A stretch of DNA of 64,000 bases from Bradyrhizobium sp. AZCC 2262. Its GTDB lineage: Bacteria; Pseudomonadota; Alphaproteobacteria; Rhizobiales; Xanthobacteraceae. The stretch lies in the NCBI RefSeq assembly GCF_036924535.1, contig NZ_JAZHRT010000001.1, positions 1,116,001-1,180,000 on the forward strand. The letters are read 5' to 3'. Shown piece by piece: positions 32,703 to 42,366 of the stretch. A program made the position numbers and the translations under genes. Each line of letters opens with the position of its first letter. The stretch's first letter is position 1. A model generated the notes under the pieces. That model worked only from the letters and a program-made list of their open reading frames with translations. It did not search any database and was not told where the DNA came from.

Positions 32703-35700
32703 ATGGGGCGAAGGGCTGCCGCTGGAACTGGGTCGCCGGGCCGCGCATTGGCGCGGGCGGTGAGGCGTTGCCTTCACGATTGGCACCAACCGCTTGCTCT
32801 TGCTCTGCTATTCGCCAGCCTGACGTTTTCACCAGCCTGCCGGGCCGACGACCCGGTCCGGGGTGAGGCGACGTTCACGTCCGGCGGCGGCTTCGCCCGA
32901 CTGGTGCTGAAGCTGGCGGAGGACGTCGAATCCGACGTTTCGACCGCGGGTTCGATCATCATCATCCACTTCAAGCGCCCGGTGGATATTGCCGTCGACA
33001 AATTGTCGGATGCCGTTCCCGATTACGTCGGCTCGGCGCGGCGCGATCCCGACGGCACGGCGATCCGGCTGTCGCTGTCACGGCGGGCCACCGTCAACAC
33101 CATGACGGCGGGGGAGCGGATCTTCGTCGATTTCCTGCCCGATAGCTGGACCGGCCCGCCGCCCTCGCTTCCTGCCGAAGTCATTCGCGAACTGGCGGGA
33201 CGGGCGCGGGCCGCCGAACGCGCGCTGCGCGCGCAGATGGCGGTCAACGCCGCGAAGAAGAAGCCGCCGGTGCGGGTCCGCGCCTCGGTGCAGCCAACCT
33301 TCGTCCGCTTCGTGTTCGAGATGCCCGACGGCGTCAACGTGTCGTCGGTGCTGAACGATCAGAAGCTGACGCTGCAGTTCAACAGCGTGCTCAATTTCGA
33401 CCTGGCGGATGCGAAGGTGGCGGCGCCGCCGAACATCGCCTCGATCAACCAGCGGGCCGACGTCGACTCTTCCGCAGTCGACATCGTGCTGATCGGCGAG
33501 GTCGACGTGCATTCCTTCCGCGAGGAAAAGAATTATGTGATCGATGTCGCCTTCCAGCAGGCGGAAAAGCCTGCGTTGGCCGTGCCGCAAGCCGAGGTCA
33601 AGCCGGACGTACCGGCCAAACCTGGCCCTGCCTTGCGGATTTCGCGCGACAAGGCCCTGAAGGAATCGCCGCCGCTGCAACAGCCGGCGGAGATTCCGCC
33701 TGCTACTTCGGAGACGATTGCCGAGCAGGCCAGGATCGAGATCAAGCCCGCCCAGGCGACCGAAGCGCCGGCCGTGGCCGAGGCTGCAACGCCTGCCGTC
33801 GAAAAAGTGACGCCGGCCAAGGACAACGTGCCTTCCGCGACCGAGAAGATGGCAGCCGCACCGGAAACAACATCGCCGCCGGCGGAAGCCGCGAAGGTGG
33901 CGCAGCCCGCCGAACAGGTCCAGGCCGCCGCCGCGGAAGCGCCGAAGGCCGTGGCGCCCAAGCAGGCTCCACCGCCTGCGGAGCCGCCGAAGCAGGCCGC
34001 ACCGGCGGCATCCAGTCCGCCGCCGGAAAGCGGCGCCAGGGACAAGGCCGTCACCGTCGAGGCAAAGCGTGACAGCGACGGCCTGCGCGTGACGTTTTCC
34101 TTTGCCGCGCCGACCCCGGCTGCGCTGTTCCGCCGTGCCGATACGGTGTGGCTGGTGTTCGACCATGCCAAACCGATCGATATCGAACCGATCCGCGCCA
34201 AAGGCGGTGCCGTCATCGGCGATGTCAGCCGGCTGCCGCTCGAAAAGGGCCAGGCCATCCGCATCCGCCTTAACCGGCCGCAGATTCCTTCACTCGAAAG
34301 CGAAGGCCGCGCCAACGGCGCCGAGTGGACGCTGACCTTCGCCGACCGCGGCCAGACGACACCGCTGCCGCTGATGGTGCTGCGGAACATCACCGATCCC
34401 GCGCTCGCCAATGTTACCGTGCCGCTGGCCAATGCTGGTGCGATGCACCGGCTGGTCGATCCCGACGCCGGCGATACGCTGCTCGTCGTCACTGCGCCAC
34501 CGCCGACCCGCGGCCTCATCAAGCGGCAGGACTTCGTCGAACTATCACTGCTGGAATCCGTGCATGGCGTGGTCGTGCGTCCGAACTCCGACGACATCAA
34601 CGCCGAGGTCGGCGGCGACAAGGTGATGCTTGGACGGCCCGGCGGATTGACGCTGTCGTCCGCCGACGTCGCGGCCGAACGTGCCACCGCGGCGGTGAGG
34701 CCGCTGTTCGACGCCAACGAATGGCGCAAGAACCGAGACGAGAAATTTCTTCCCAGGCTGGATGCGTTGAGCAAGGCCGCGGGCGCCGCGGGACCTGAGC
34801 AAAAGGCGCAAGCCCGCCTCGAGCTTGCCAATTTCTACATGTCGCGCGGGATGTATCAGGAAGCGAGGGGGGTGACCAACCTCATCATCTCCGACACCAA
34901 TCAGGGGAACGAGGATGCCGCCGTGCTGATGGTGCGTGCGGTCGCCAGCATCCTGATCGGCCATCCCGAACGGGCGCTGAAGGATCTCGCAAGTCCTGCG
35001 ATCGGCAACGGTTACGATTCCCAGTTGTGGAAAGGGTTTGCGTTCGCCCGTCAGGAAAAATGGGCGGACGCGCGCGAAAAGTTCAAGAACGCCGAATTCT
35101 CGATCGCGGCGCTGCCGCTGGAACTGCAGCGTATCGTCACCACGGATGCGATGCGGGCCTCGCTTGAGGTGAAGGACTATGCCGGGGCGTCGCGGCGGCG
35201 CAGCGAACTCGAGGTGATCGGTATTCCCACCGAGGCGAAGCCCGAGATCGCGGTGCTGCGCGGGCGGCTCGCCGAGGCGCTGGGGCACGACAAGGACGCG
35301 CTCGACGCCTACAGGTACGCGGCGCAGTCCCCCGACCGGGAGGCGTCGGCGGAGGCGAGGCTGCTGGAGGCCCTGCTGCGGCACAGGCGCGGCGAACTTG
35401 GCCAGGCCGAGTTGCTGCGCGAGCTGGAGACGTTGTCGGTCATCTGGCGCGGCGACGCGGTCGAGTTGAAGGCGTTGAACAAGATGGCCCAGATCTACGC
35501 CGAAAGCGGCCGCTATGCCGACTCGCTCGCCGCCGCCAAGACCGCGACGAGGCTGCAGCCCAATTCCGAACTGTCGCGGCAGGGCCAGGATGCGGCGTCC
35601 GCATTGTTCGCGGATATCTATCTCGGCTCGAAGGGCGACGACATGAAGCCGGTCGACGCGCTCGCGATGTTCTATGAGTTTCGCGAATTGACGCCGATCG

Positions 35701-36503
35701 GCCGGCGCGGCGACGAAATGATCCGCCGCCTCGCCGACCGGCTTGCGACGGTCGATCTGCTCGACCAGGCCGCCGAACTGCTGCAGTATCAGGTCGACAA
35801 GCGGCTTGAGGGAGCCGCGCGCGCGCAGGTGGCGGCGCGCCTTGCCATGGTCTACCTGACGAACCGCAAGCCGGACCGGGCGATTGCGGCACTGCGCCTG
35901 ACCCGGATCTCCGATCTCTCCGGCGAACTGCGGCAGCAGCGGCTGCTCCTCGAGTCACGGGCCCAGAGCGACATCGGTCGCCATGATCTCGCGCTCGACA
36001 TCATCTCCAACATCACCGGCCGCGAAGCGATCCGGCTGCGCTCCGACATCTATTGGGCGTCGCGGCAGTGGCGGGAGGCTTCCGAACAGATCGAACTGTA
36101 TTGCGGCGACCGCTGGCGGGATTTCAAGCCGCTGGACGCCGCCGAGAAGAGCGACGTGATCCGGGCCGTGGTCGGCTATGCGCTGGCAGGCGACGCGATC
36201 GGCCTGGCCCGTTTCCGCGAAAAATACGCGCCCCTGATGAACGGTGAGGCCGACCGGTCTGCTTTCGATACGGCGAGCAAGCCGGCCGCCTCCAACAGCG
36301 CCGAGTTCGCCCTGATCGCCAAGATGGCCGCCAGTGTCGACACGCTCGACGGCTTCATCCGCGAAATGAAGATCCGCTTCCCGGATGCCACCGCCCGCGC
36401 GCCGCTATCGCCGGAAACGTCCGGGGCCGAGCCGGTCCATACCGGCGCCTTGCCCGCGATTTCAGGCATCAGGCGGATCGAGTTGAGGAAGCCGGGGAAG
36501 TAG
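32703..36503 (+). CDS. Very large secreted repeat protein in the flagellar locus
   Basis: About 1266 residues from the ATG at 32703 (a GTG at 32649 would add 18). An N-terminal signal (HQPLALALLFASLTFSPACR, then ADDP) predicts export. Residues about 50-290 contain paired beta segments (FARLVLKLAEDVESDVSTAG, FVRFVFEMPDGVNVSSVLND) like AMIN-type repeats. About 300-450 is Ala/Pro/Glu low complexity. The region 460-650 has a third beta module, and 680-1266 is a run of TPR-like helical hairpins (ARLELANFYMSRGMYQEARG, AQIYAESGRYADSLAAAKTA). I know no name for it. Position and a CtrA box suggest a periplasmic flagellar or cell-envelope role. Confidence 0.85.
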   Translation: MGRRAAAGTGSPGRALARAVRRCLHDWHQPLALALLFASLTFSPACRADDPVRGEATFTSGGGFARLVLKLAEDVESDVSTAGSIIIIHFKRPVDIAVDKLSDAVPDYVGSARRDPDGTAIRLSLSRRATVNTMTAGERIFVDFLPDSWTGPPPSLPAEVIRELAGRARAAERALRAQMAVNAAKKKPPVRVRASVQPTFVRFVFEMPDGVNVSSVLNDQKLTLQFNSVLNFDLADAKVAAPPNIASINQRADVDSSAVDIVLIGEVDVHSFREEKNYVIDVAFQQAEKPALAVPQAEVKPDVPAKPGPALRISRDKALKESPPLQQPAEIPPATSETIAEQARIEIKPAQATEAPAVAEAATPAVEKVTPAKDNVPSATEKMAAAPETTSPPAEAAKVAQPAEQVQAAAAEAPKAVAPKQAPPPAEPPKQAAPAASSPPPESGARDKAVTVEAKRDSDGLRVTFSFAAPTPAALFRRADTVWLVFDHAKPIDIEPIRAKGGAVIGDVSRLPLEKGQAIRIRLNRPQIPSLESEGRANGAEWTLTFADRGQTTPLPLMVLRNITDPALANVTVPLANAGAMHRLVDPDAGDTLLVVTAPPPTRGLIKRQDFVELSLLESVHGVVVRPNSDDINAEVGGDKVMLGRPGGLTLSSADVAAERATAAVRPLFDANEWRKNRDEKFLPRLDALSKAAGAAGPEQKAQARLELANFYMSRGMYQEARGVTNLIISDTNQGNEDAAVLMVRAVASILIGHPERALKDLASPAIGNGYDSQLWKGFAFARQEKWADAREKFKNAEFSIAALPLELQRIVTTDAMRASLEVKDYAGASRRRSELEVIGIPTEAKPEIAVLRGRLAEALGHDKDALDAYRYAAQSPDREASAEARLLEALLRHRRGELGQAELLRELETLSVIWRGDAVELKALNKMAQIYAESGRYADSLAAAKTATRLQPNSELSRQGQDAASALFADIYLGSKGDDMKPVDALAMFYEFRELTPIGRRGDEMIRRLADRLATVDLLDQAAELLQYQVDKRLEGAARAQVAARLAMVYLTNRKPDRAIAALRLTRISDLSGELRQQRLLLESRAQSDIGRHDLALDIISNITGREAIRLRSDIYWASRQWREASEQIELYCGDRWRDFKPLDAAEKSDVIRAVVGYALAGDAIGLARFREKYAPLMNGEADRSAFDTASKPAASNSAEFALIAKMAASVDTLDGFIREMKIRFPDATARAPLSPETSGAEPVHTGALPAISGIRRIELRKPGK

Positions 36504-36621
36504 CGGATTTGGCCGCAGGTTCGGCCAATTTTTGACCAGTTGACGAATTAGGCAAGACGTCGGCGTCGCCTTGGCGCTCTCCGCAATCGTCCCTAGCTAA
36601 CCGTCCAAAACTGGCCGTCCG

Positions 36622-37005
36622 ATGCCGCTGACCCGGGACCGAATTATTGGGCACGACAATGAACGCCTGGCGTTCAGGTTCACCATGCTGAACGCCGCCG
36701 ATACGGTCGAGTGCCAGATCAGCGACGCCGCATTGGACGAACTTGGAGGCGTGAAGGGTACGGAAAGCATCGCCAGGCAGGCGCAATTTTTGGCGTTGCG
36801 GGATGCCGTCGAAGGCATCGCATCCGATATGTTCGACAGGGTGCCTGTGATCAAAGGCCGGGTCATCAGGATATTCACCAAGCACATTCCGAAGTTACCG
36901 TCGTCTCCGGCCGACCCGATCGCGACCGGCTCGGAGCTGGACACGGAAAAAACCGCTTCGCTGCGGGTCATCGCCGAAACGAGGCCGGCAAGCGCGGCGC
37001 AATAA
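36622..37005 (+). CDS. DUF1488 family protein
   Basis: A 127-residue protein with the DUF1488 pattern: IGHDNERLAFRFTMLNAADT, then VECQISDAALDELGGVKGTE and a helical end RDAVEGIASDMFDRV. These small proteins are widespread in Rhizobiales and their role is unknown. No signal peptide or membrane helix. It begins 118 bases after the large secreted protein. Confidence 0.82.
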   Translation: MPLTRDRIIGHDNERLAFRFTMLNAADTVECQISDAALDELGGVKGTESIARQAQFLALRDAVEGIASDMFDRVPVIKGRVIRIFTKHIPKLPSSPADPIATGSELDTEKTASLRVIAETRPASAAQ

Positions 37006-37161
37006 CGTACCGCGCTGCGGTCGCCCCGACGGCGCCCGCAATCCTGATGGCGGGCCGGCCGTCGAGCGCGACGAGATGGCGCGTCGGTCCGTCACCCCTC
37101 GACAGATGCGCGTCAAAGCGGCAACCTGCAGGTAACAAACCTGCCGGAGGACGCCGTCACG

Positions 37162-37398
37162 ATGAGCAAGCCCGCCAAAACCGAAGCCGAACTCATTGCG
37201 ATGGCGCGAGCCGAGTTGAAAGTCCACGTCGATTGTCCCGACGGCATCACGATCTCGGTGATCCCTGACGGCGATAGCTGGGAATTTCGCGCCAAGGCCG
37301 ACGAGGCCACGATCGCCAAACCGGGTTATCCCGAATGCGTCGCCATGCTGGTCCAGATCGGCGACCACCTCTGCAAGCAGTATGATTTCAAGGGGTGA
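37162..37398 (+). CDS. Conserved hypothetical protein, 78 residues
   Basis: A soluble 78-residue protein. The residues read TEAELIAMARAELKVHVDCP, DGITISVIPDGDSWEFRAKA and LVQIGDHLCKQYDFKG, a helix-beta-helix order with good codon use. The ATG follows GGAGGACGCC. I do not recognise a family; similar short proteins are common in Bradyrhizobium. It lies 156 bases after the DUF1488 gene on the same strand. Confidence 0.7.
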   Translation: MSKPAKTEAELIAMARAELKVHVDCPDGITISVIPDGDSWEFRAKADEATIAKPGYPECVAMLVQIGDHLCKQYDFKG

Positions 37399-37445
37399 GG
37401 GGCAGTTGCCGCGCTTCCGGTTTGGCGTGACCGCCCAAAACCTCG

Positions 37446-38840
37446 TCACAACGTAAAAATTCGCCCGGGGTTCAGAATGTTCTTCGGGTCGAGCGCGCGC
37501 TTGAGCGTGCGCATCGTTTCGATTTCCTCCTCGGTCCGGCTCATTTTCAGATAGGGCCGCTTCAGGATGCCGATGCCGTGTTCGGCCGAGATCGAGCCAC
37601 CGAACTCGCCGGTGAGGTCGTAGACCAGCTTTTCGAATTCATCGTGCTTCTCGGGCGTATGTTCGTGATGGACGCTGGGATGCAAATTGCCGTCGCCGAC
37701 GTGTCCCATCACGATGGTGAAGGCTTGCGGATCGATCGCCTTGACGCGTGCATCGAGCGTATCCGCATATTCCTCCATCCGGTCGATGGCGAGACTGACA
37801 TCGAAGCCCATCCGCGCGGCGTAGGGAAAGCTGCGGCCCAGCTCGACGCTGGAATCGCGGATGCGCCAGATCGCGGCGGCGGATGCATTCGAGGTCGAGA
37901 GCGTGGCGTCGAGGATCAGATTGTCGTCCATCGCCGTCTCGAGCAGTTTCTCGATGTCGGCATGGATACGCTCGGGATCGCTGCCGGAGGCTTCCAGCAG
38001 GACATAGAACGGATGGTGGGTCGGCAGCGGCCCGGCCACGCCCTTGATGCGTTCGACGGTGAGGCGGTAGTAGGCATTCCACATCGCCTCGAAGGCGGTC
38101 AACTCGCCGCCGAGACATTGCCGCGCCATCCGCAGGAATGCCGTCACCTGCCCGAACGAGGGCAGGGCGCACAGCGCCACCTGCCGCTCGGCCGGTGCGG
38201 GAAAGACGCGCAGCGCGGCACGCGTCACCACGCCGAGGATGCCTTCGCTGCCAATGAACAACTGCTTCAGGTCGATGCCGGTATTGTTCTTGATGTATTT
38301 GCGCAGGCCCTTGAGCACGGTGCCGTCGGCCGTGACGACTTCGAGGCCGAGGATCAGGTCACGCGTCATGCCGTAACGGATGACGCGGTTGCCGCCGGCA
38401 TTGGTTGAAATGTTGCCGCCGATGGTGCAGCTGCCGCGCGAGCCGAGGTCGAGCGGAAACATCAGTCCGTCCCGCTCGACCCGCTCCTGCAGCTTTTGCA
38501 GCGGCGTGCCGGCCTGCGCGATGGCGACGCCGGCGGAAGCATCGACCTCTTCGACGCTGTTCATGCGCTCCATCGACAGCACGATTTCGTTGGCATTCGG
38601 CAACGCGGCGCGCACCAGCCCGGTCATGCCGCCCTGTGTCGTAACGGGAACCCCTTCGCGGTGACAGAGCCGCAGCAACGCGGAGACATCCGCCGTCGTT
38701 CTCGGGCGGACGACCGCGCGCGGTCTCGGCGCCGGATTGCCGGCGAGATCGTGATGATAGCGCGCGTCGATGTCGCCGCCTGACAGCACCACGCCGTTAT
38801 CGAGCGCGTTGCGCAGTTCGCCAATGAAGTCCTCGGACAT
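37446..38840 (-). CDS. FAD-linked oxidase (D-lactate/glycolate oxidase-like)
   Basis: A 464-residue flavoenzyme of the FAD-binding-4 plus FAD-oxidase-C type (GlcD, D-2-hydroxyglutarate and D-lactate dehydrogenases). FAD-binding residues are in PVTTQGGMTGLVRAALPNAN (about 66-86) and DLGSRGSCTIGGNISTNAGG. The C-terminal domain has the metal-site histidines in MGHVGDGNLHPSVHHEH and the end AEHGIGILKRPYLKM. The start at 38840 gives the expected N-terminus; the open frame further upstream does not. It oxidises a 2-hydroxy acid, but the substrate cannot be assigned from sequence alone. Confidence 0.92.
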   Translation of the reverse strand: MSEDFIGELRNALDNGVVLSGGDIDARYHHDLAGNPAPRPRAVVRPRTTADVSALLRLCHREGVPVTTQGGMTGLVRAALPNANEIVLSMERMNSVEEVDASAGVAIAQAGTPLQKLQERVERDGLMFPLDLGSRGSCTIGGNISTNAGGNRVIRYGMTRDLILGLEVVTADGTVLKGLRKYIKNNTGIDLKQLFIGSEGILGVVTRAALRVFPAPAERQVALCALPSFGQVTAFLRMARQCLGGELTAFEAMWNAYYRLTVERIKGVAGPLPTHHPFYVLLEASGSDPERIHADIEKLLETAMDDNLILDATLSTSNASAAAIWRIRDSSVELGRSFPYAARMGFDVSLAIDRMEEYADTLDARVKAIDPQAFTIVMGHVGDGNLHPSVHHEHTPEKHDEFEKLVYDLTGEFGGSISAEHGIGILKRPYLKMSRTEEEIETMRTLKRALDPKNILNPGRIFTL

Positions 38841-38952
38841 GCCCCAGCCTCTTCTTGATGAGAAGTTCGGCCGAAGCTTTACATGCGGCATCGCCGGGAG
38901 GAAACCCGGCCCGGGGTCGGGGAATCGCGATTTTAAATGCGATCCATCTCGG

Positions 38953-39177
38953 CTAGCGCCGCGGCCGGCGCGCCGACACTGGGCGGCGACGGGCCGCTTC
39001 TTCCTGCCGCTCCGGCTCGACCGACGTGATCCGGTTGCAGGCGTCGCACTTGTAGACGTAGACGAGTGGGCGCAATCCGATCCGGGGCAGCTTTCCGATC
39101 CTGACCGTGCCCACGCCGCAACTCTCGCAGCGCGGCGGCAGACAGATCTCTGAATGCGGTACGGACATATCGAACAA
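38953..39177 (-). CDS. Small zinc-ribbon protein
   Basis: A 74-residue protein with two CxxC pairs, CESCG (residues 17-21) and CDACN (44-48), a zinc-ribbon layout. Between them is LPRIGLRPLVYVYKCDAC, and the C-terminus is Arg-rich (RRRPVSARRPRR), so nucleic acid contact is possible. It precedes the FAD-linked oxidase on the same strand by 112 bases. No known family name. Confidence 0.7.
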   Translation of the reverse strand: MFDMSVPHSEICLPPRCESCGVGTVRIGKLPRIGLRPLVYVYKCDACNRITSVEPERQEEAARRRPVSARRPRR

Positions 39178-39430
39178 TCACTAAACAACAAAGGAAAGCA
39201 CGGCCTAGATTGGCCGTAGATTGCATCTTAATCGTGGAAATGGAGGTCCGTAAGACTACGAGGAAGCCGGCGTATTCGCGGCCAGCGTCCATCTTTTGCC
39301 ACCAAATCGACCCCGGCCGGGCATCCAAACAACACACTGCACGGTGCAAGGTCGGAAGCCCAGCGCGCTACCACACGAAAAATTCCACCGGATCGAATCG
39401 GCTGGATTCAACCTCTGTGAGGCGTGCAAA

Positions 39431-39661
39431 ATGTCTTCCAGCAACGGTTACGACACATCACTGCAAGCAGCGCTGGCCCTCGTGGAGGCCGCGGTGTCCC
39501 GTCCATCGCCCGCCAACAGGTTCAACATTGACCGGGAAGGGCCGGCGAAACGCGCCCGGACACTTCGGGCGCTGCAGCAACGATTCCAGAAGTTGAACGA
39601 ATATTGCGACGAGACGGTCGCCGAACTTCGCGCTTCGCTCGAACGGGCGCCGCCGCGCTAG
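39431..39661 (+). CDS. Small helical hypothetical protein
   Basis: A 76-residue soluble protein, largely helical (LQAALALVEAAVSRPSPANR, then LRALQQRFQKLNEYCDETVA). The ATG at 39431 was chosen because upstream residues in the frame are Pro/Arg-rich and non-coding in style; no strong ribosome binding site is visible. Function unknown. It stands alone between two 253-base stretches in which I see no gene. Confidence 0.5.
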   Translation: MSSSNGYDTSLQAALALVEAAVSRPSPANRFNIDREGPAKRARTLRALQQRFQKLNEYCDETVAELRASLERAPPR

Positions 39662-39914
39662 TCCAAAGGAAACCGGCGCCGGATTTTTCCGGGAATGAGA
39701 CTTGCTGCAGATCAAGGCAAGTCGGCGGGATTACCTCACAGTGCAGTCCGTACCGAGCGGCTCTATCTGGAAAGGCCGGTTCAGGTTGCGAGGCCCGGAC
39801 TCCCGAAGCAAGATGGCGTTTTGAAGAAACGACATCTTGCTCAGGGCACTCCGGGCCCTGCTACTCTCTTGGCGAAGCGGCACATCACGAGATGGATGTC
39901 GCTTCGGCAATATC

Positions 39915-40238
39915 TCACTTCTTGTCGATCTTCGTGACCGCGTCCGCCCTGTCGATCTTCGTGATGGTCTTGGTCCCTGCTGCGTCGCTCACGGCAAAGC
40001 TCACCCTGTCGCCCGCGTGCAGGGCGTTCAGCCGCGCGCCGTCCTGGACCTTGAATTCCTCGGTTGCGGCGCCGTCGTTCGCACCGGTTGTGCCATCAGG
40101 CATATCCTTGATCGAGATGGTGCCGCTGATCCGATCTATTCTGGTCACCATTCCGGTTCGCGTTTGCTGAGCAAGCGCCGATGTAGCGGCGATGCTGAGG
40201 GCCGCGGTGGCGGCCATAATCATCCCTGCGATTTTCAT
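39915..40238 (-). CDS. CusF-like periplasmic copper-binding protein
   Basis: A 107-residue exported protein. Signal peptide: IAGMIMAATAALSIAATSAL, cleavage before QQTRTG. The mature part is a small beta-barrel with TGMVTRIDRISGTISIKDMP and VQDGARLNALHAGDRVSFAV, the order seen in CusF-type domains. The Met/His/Trp copper ligands of CusF are not all evident, so metal binding is uncertain. The ATG follows GGGAGTATTCC. It lies 158 bases downstream of the GGDEF gene on the same strand. Confidence 0.7.
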   Translation of the reverse strand: MKIAGMIMAATAALSIAATSALAQQTRTGMVTRIDRISGTISIKDMPDGTTGANDGAATEEFKVQDGARLNALHAGDRVSFAVSDAAGTKTITKIDRADAVTKIDKK

Positions 40239-40396
40239 GGAATACTCCCGGCTGTAGGGCGTCTGCGATAAGCCGGGATTGCGGCAATAGTTCCGCGCCG
40301 AAGTGGGGGGCGGTAATTTCTTCTTTACCAAACAGGGCAGGTCTGGAGGTGAATCGGACCGGATTCAATGGGCGTATTGAGGTTGGGACGATCCCG

Positions 40397-41452
40397 CTAG
40401 GCCACGCTGGCTTCGGGCTCGAGTTCGGTTTCCGTCACGGTGCGGTTACGGCCGAGCCGCTTGGCTTGATAGAGCCCGCGGTCGCAGCGCTCGATCATGG
40501 CGTCCGCGGATTCGGCGAGGCGGAATTGCGCCACCCCGATCGACACCGTGATGCTGCCGATTTCCTTGCCGGTTGCGCGGCGGGTCAGCTTGGCTTCGGC
40601 AATGCGGCGGCGAATGCGCTCGGCGACCGACGTACACGCCTCGAGATCGGCGCCCGGAAGCACCGCGATCAATTCCTCGCCGCCGTAGCGGGCTGCGAGA
40701 TCGACTTCGCGAACACCTTCCTGCAGGACCTTGGCCACCAGTCGAAGCACCTGATCGCCGACCTGATGGCCGTAATCGTCGTTGAATTTCTTGAAATGAT
40801 CGATGTCGATCAGGAAGACACTGAGCGCCTCGTCCTTTTCCATCGCGGCGATCTGGGCGAGGCGGAGGAATTCATCCATCGAGTGGCGGTTGGCGAGCCC
40901 GGTCAGGGCATCGGTATTGGAGCGCTGCTCGGCCGCCTTCAGCGAGTCGCGGATGCTGTCCAGTTCCTCCGAGGTGGCCGCGAAATTGGCCTCCAGCGTT
41001 GCGGCTCGCGACGTCGCCTTTGACAATTCATCAACCAGTTTCGAAATGATCGTCCTGGGATCGCTGGTTCCAGCGGCCTCGGACGACACTTCGCCGAGTG
41101 CCTTGATGTGGGTTTGATGGTCGGTGACGGCGGTATTCAGGAACTGCTGGGCGGTGGCGATCAGGCCGCTCAATTGATCGGGAAGGTCGCTGAGCGGATC
41201 GACGCCGGAGTGTGGCGTCACATAGGTAATGTAGAGCTCGTGATTGATCGCCGGGTCGAATTTGCGCTTGCCGGCGATCAGGATGTCGATCGTCTTTCGC
41301 AGCGCCAGCGAATTGCCGAGGGAATACTCGAACCAGACCGCAAAATTGGTTGGGGTGGGAGGAACCGACTGCTGCGCCATCAACCGCATAGCCCGGTCGG
41401 CAATCGTCGTGGCGTACTCGGCGTCCATATCGCCGATAGACTGGCCTACCAT
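40397..41452 (-). CDS. Diguanylate cyclase (GGDEF domain)
   Basis: The C-terminal GGDEF domain makes cyclic di-GMP. The active-site loop reads RYGGEELIAVLPG, a GGEEL variant still expected to be active. The inhibitory RxxD site (REVD) is 5 residues earlier. The metal region is FLIDIDHFKKFNDDYGHQVG. Residues 1-190 are helical with no membrane segment, a probable input region like those of cytoplasmic PleD-type relatives without REC domains. I chose the ATG at 41452; a GTG at 41512 lies too close to a CtrA-like box. It follows fliP in the same orientation and may tie c-di-GMP to motility. Confidence 0.9.
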   Translation of the reverse strand: MVGQSIGDMDAEYATTIADRAMRLMAQQSVPPTPTNFAVWFEYSLGNSLALRKTIDILIAGKRKFDPAINHELYITYVTPHSGVDPLSDLPDQLSGLIATAQQFLNTAVTDHQTHIKALGEVSSEAAGTSDPRTIISKLVDELSKATSRAATLEANFAATSEELDSIRDSLKAAEQRSNTDALTGLANRHSMDEFLRLAQIAAMEKDEALSVFLIDIDHFKKFNDDYGHQVGDQVLRLVAKVLQEGVREVDLAARYGGEELIAVLPGADLEACTSVAERIRRRIAEAKLTRRATGKEIGSITVSIGVAQFRLAESADAMIERCDRGLYQAKRLGRNRTVTETELEPEASVA

Positions 41453-41520
41453 CGTTTGACCTGGTGATGCGTTTGCTACGAAAATTCGGTTCCCTGGCAC
41501 CCATTTGTGCACGGAAGGAA

Positions 41521-41535
41521 CTAATCTGACCTTAA
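41521..41535 (-). promoter_or_regulatory. CtrA-like box upstream of the GGDEF gene
   Basis: Minus strand TTAAGGTCAGATTAG: TTAA-N7-TTAA with one mismatch, 69 bases before the ATG at 41452. It lies in the 98-base gap after fliP. Confidence 0.5.
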
Positions 41536-41610
41536 ATTCGCTCGGAAACTCCGCTGCAAATACGTAACTAATACTGACCTATTTGGCCTGGAGCCCACGC
41601 GAACTGGCCG

Positions 41611-42366
41611 CTAGCTGCCGCCGTAGCTCTGCACCAGGCTCCCCGCCACCAGCGACCAGCCGTCGACCAGCACGAAAAAGATCAACTTGAACGGCAGCGA
41701 CACCACGACCGGTGGCAGCATCATCATACCCATCGACATCAGGACCGATGCGACGACGAGATCGATGATCAGGAAGGGGAGGAATAGCAGGAAGCCAATC
41801 TCGAAGGCACGTTTCAGTTCGGAGATCATGAAGGCAGGGACCAGGATCCGCAGCGACAGGTCCTCCGGCGTCGCCGGCGGCGCCTCGCCGGAGAGATCGA
41901 CGAACAGCTTCAGATCCTTGTCGCGAACGTTCTTCTGCATGAAGCCGCGCAGCGGCACCGAGGCCTTTTGCAGCGCTTCCTCGACCCCGATCTGGTTGGC
42001 GACCAGGGGCTTGATGCCGTCGTCATAGGACTTCTGCAGGACGGGGCCCATCACGAACGCGGTCAGGAACATCGCGAGCGCAATGATCACCGAGTTGGGT
42101 GGGGCGGTCGCGGTGCCCAAGGCGGTGCGCAGCAGCGACAGCACGACGACGATCCGCGTGAACGACGTCATCATGATCAGGATCGATGGCGCGATCGACA
42201 GCACCGTCAACAGCGCGATCAACTGGATCGCGCGCTCGGTGACCCCGCCACCGCCCTGGCCGAGATTGATGCTGATGTCCTGCGCCAGCGCCGGATCGGC
42301 GAGCGATCCGGCGGCGGTCAGGATTAAGAAAAATAAAACTCTACGCGGAGAAGTCGCCGGCCTCAC
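41611..42366 (-). CDS. fliP: Flagellar export gate protein FliP
   Basis: FliP forms the core of the type III export gate. The 251-residue product has a signal peptide (RVLFFLILTAAGSLADPALA), then membrane segments with TERAIQLIALLTVLSIAPSI and the family signature FTRIVVVLSLLRTALGTATA, plus FEIGFLLFLPFLIIDLVVAS and GMMMLPPVVVSLPFKLIFFV at the end. It overlaps fliO by 4 bases (ATGA). Confidence 0.96.
   Translation of the reverse strand: MRPATSPRRVLFFLILTAAGSLADPALAQDISINLGQGGGGVTERAIQLIALLTVLSIAPSILIMMTSFTRIVVVLSLLRTALGTATAPPNSVIIALAMFLTAFVMGPVLQKSYDDGIKPLVANQIGVEEALQKASVPLRGFMQKNVRDKDLKLFVDLSGEAPPATPEDLSLRILVPAFMISELKRAFEIGFLLFLPFLIIDLVVASVLMSMGMMMLPPVVVSLPFKLIFFVLVDGWSLVAGSLVQSYGGS

Noticed and set aside
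39604..40170. 188-residue plus-strand frame opposite the CusF-like gene
   Set aside because: It overlaps the end of the 76-residue gene and mirrors the exported protein on the other strand; no start site or family match.
41486..41506. TGGCACC-CATTTGTGC near the GGDEF start as a sigma-54 promoter
   Set aside because: Spacing one base too long, and it points away from the GGDEF gene.
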